Of a stretch of 64,000 nt of DNA, positions 63,936 to 64,000 are shown in pieces. Under the pieces are notes generated by a model. The model was not told where the DNA came from and did no database searches. It saw only the letters and a program-made list of their open reading frames with translations. Origin of the DNA: Vibrio superstes (GTDB lineage Bacteria; Pseudomonadota; Gammaproteobacteria; Enterobacterales; Vibrionaceae); assembly GCF_003569005.1 (NCBI RefSeq), contig NZ_BCUR01000001.1, forward strand, positions 1,369,893 to 1,433,892, in the 5' to 3' direction. A program made the translations under genes and the position numbers. The stretch's first letter is position 1; each line of letters begins with the position of its first letter.

Positions 63936-64000
63936 TGGCATGTTCAAACCTTGTGCGCTTCCGCTAACAACTAACGGCTAGTCTGATATAGACAGATTTG

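Larger units (their letters stand above)
63540..64000. other. Intergenic region upstream of the symporter
   Basis: No gene is recognised to the window edge. The CRP site and the homopolymer junction described separately lie here. A tail after 63940 reads TGTGCGCTTCCGCTAACAAC with no frame that I trust. Confidence 0.5.

Noticed and set aside
63941..64000. Possible integron attC-like end (CGCTTCCGCTAACAAC) near the right edge
   Set aside because: Only a partial match to a core site and no full palindrome can be checked inside the window.

Overview
The window looks like chromosomal DNA of a marine gamma-proteobacterium, most likely a Vibrio. The family content points that way: paired outer-membrane beta-barrels and lipoproteins, CSS-motif EAL protein, DUF1254/DUF1214 protein, Dcu carrier, SMR pump, GreAB-like factor, MltC-type lytic transglycosylase, and a GuaC C-terminus very close to gamma-proteobacterial GuaC. 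The many transport, regulator and solute-uptake loci would suit the second chromosome, but that is inference. No rRNA or tRNA gene, CRISPR array or replication origin was seen.

Layout. 1-3888 is the C-terminal part of a large helicase-DUF1998 protein, best read as DruE of a Druantia anti-phage system whose remaining part lies left of the window. 4.7-12.0 kb is a three-gene unit: an alpha-2-macroglobulin with an intact thioester, PBP1C, and a small membrane-anchored protein. 12.2-13.9 kb holds two accessory genes on the minus strand, a glycine-rich coiled-coil membrane protein and a HEPN protein. 14.2-16.7 kb is a MerR regulator overlapping a VIT/VWA protein, preceded by a perfect 12-bp inverted repeat. 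17.6-22.4 kb is a divergent envelope locus: FadL/UPF0164-like barrel plus lytic transglycosylase on one side, three successive lipoproteins on the other. 22.4-27.4 kb is a patchwork with three or four gene remnants (GuaC 3' end, IS5-type transposase, and, further left, a transglycosylase tail), an M50-like protease, a DnaJ-like chaperone and small unknown proteins.

From 27.8 kb onward the region is more conventional: a Dcu dicarboxylate carrier; a sugar uptake and oxidation operon (ribose-type ABC transporter, Gfo/Idh/MocA dehydrogenase, TIM-barrel isomerase) with a divergent LacI regulator and two identical operators; VOC, YgjH-like, SMR and EAL genes; a LysR-flanked barrel; a polar amino-acid ABC operon; a LysR/DUF1254 pair; an orphan TamA-like protein; a YcaQ-like glycosylase; and a GreAB-like protein.

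51.7-60.0 kb is the most unusual functional cluster: two outer-membrane barrels, a PLD-type lipoprotein, a carboxylesterase-fold lipoprotein that has lost both its nucleophile Ser and catalytic His, and a divergent patatin lipoprotein. Together they look like a surface or periplasmic lipid-handling module. The window ends with an ammonium transporter under an apparent sigma54/NtrC promoter, a sodium/solute symporter with a good CRP site, and a T11-G10 homopolymer junction.
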